A stretch of 64,000 nucleotides of DNA. It comes from Blastobasis lacticolella. Taxonomy: Eukaryota > Arthropoda > Insecta > Lepidoptera > Blastobasidae. Position 1 is the stretch's first letter. The number at the start of each line of letters is the position of its first letter. Where the stretch lies: positions 2,030,563-2,094,562 of the forward strand of contig LR990048.1 in NCBI GenBank assembly GCA_905147135.1. Reading direction: 5' to 3'. Position numbers and translations under genes: made by a program. Under the pieces are notes generated by a model. It ran no database searches, was not told the DNA's origin, and was given only the letters and a program-made list of their open reading frames with translations. This document shows positions 63,728 to 64,000 of the stretch, piece by piece.

Positions 63728-64000
63728 GTACTTGCTTCTAGAAAACTAAAGAAGTAGTCTAACTTAAAAGTTTAATCATTTTTCCTCATAGACCTTAGTC
63801 GACGAAAGGCTTTGGATGATATTTTTCACGCATAATGTACCTACACTAAAAACACGCAATACAACGCCGCATAAGTGCAAAGCAGTCGGTCGTAGCCACT
63901 GACGTGGAGATGAATAAAAAATGTCGCAGCTAATATAATATAACGTTTATTTCAGGCAATAAGTTTACAAGTTTTTTAATACGTAGGTATAGAGGCCTTT
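63728..64000. other. No gene seen
   Basis: Short terminal stretch of the window; nothing recognised. Confidence 0.35.

Overview
The window looks like a gene-poor, repeat-rich stretch of an insect genome, most probably a moth or butterfly. The evidence is eukaryotic genes split by GT-AG introns, AT-rich non-coding DNA, and dense tRNA-derived SINEs. LINE 3' ends with (TGA)n tails, a Jockey-clade retrotransposon and Penelope-like debris point the same way. The species call is inference; the gene structures below were read from splice sites and reading phase, without transcript data or database searches.

Three host genes can be assembled. (1) At the left edge, on the minus strand, is the 5' part of a coiled-coil gene (coding exons 2772-2670, 995-824 and 30-1, running off the window). 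(2) On the minus strand, six coding exons between 55479 and 19215 join in phase into a 262-residue, four-membrane-segment protein of the claudin/PMP22 superfamily, with a recognisable W-GVW-C-C first loop. (3) On the plus strand, six exons from 41859 to 47540 join in phase into a 382-residue short-chain dehydrogenase/reductase. It resembles the SDR half of WWOX but has no WW domains. Gene 3 lies entirely inside the 28.7 kb intron of gene 2, in opposite orientation.

The only long uninterrupted reading frames belong to a full-length Jockey-clade non-LTR retrotransposon on the minus strand (about 6164-11460). Its ORF1 (gag-like, three zinc knuckles) and ORF2 (endonuclease plus reverse transcriptase) share a TAATG stop-start, suggesting coupled translation.

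Most of the rest is mobile-element debris. It includes about 25 copies of one tRNA-derived SINE family (SINE-A), four copies of a second SINE (SINE-F), several LINE 3'-end families, and a Penelope-like GIY-YIG fragment inserted into a SINE-F copy with a 13-bp target duplication. There is also a 5'-truncated LINE inserted into another repeat with a 10-bp duplication, a hAT-like MITE, two copies of one polyA-tailed repeat about 61 kb apart with about 99% identity, and several perfect or near-perfect hairpins. No prokaryotic operon, CRISPR array, rRNA or convincing free-standing tRNA gene was seen.
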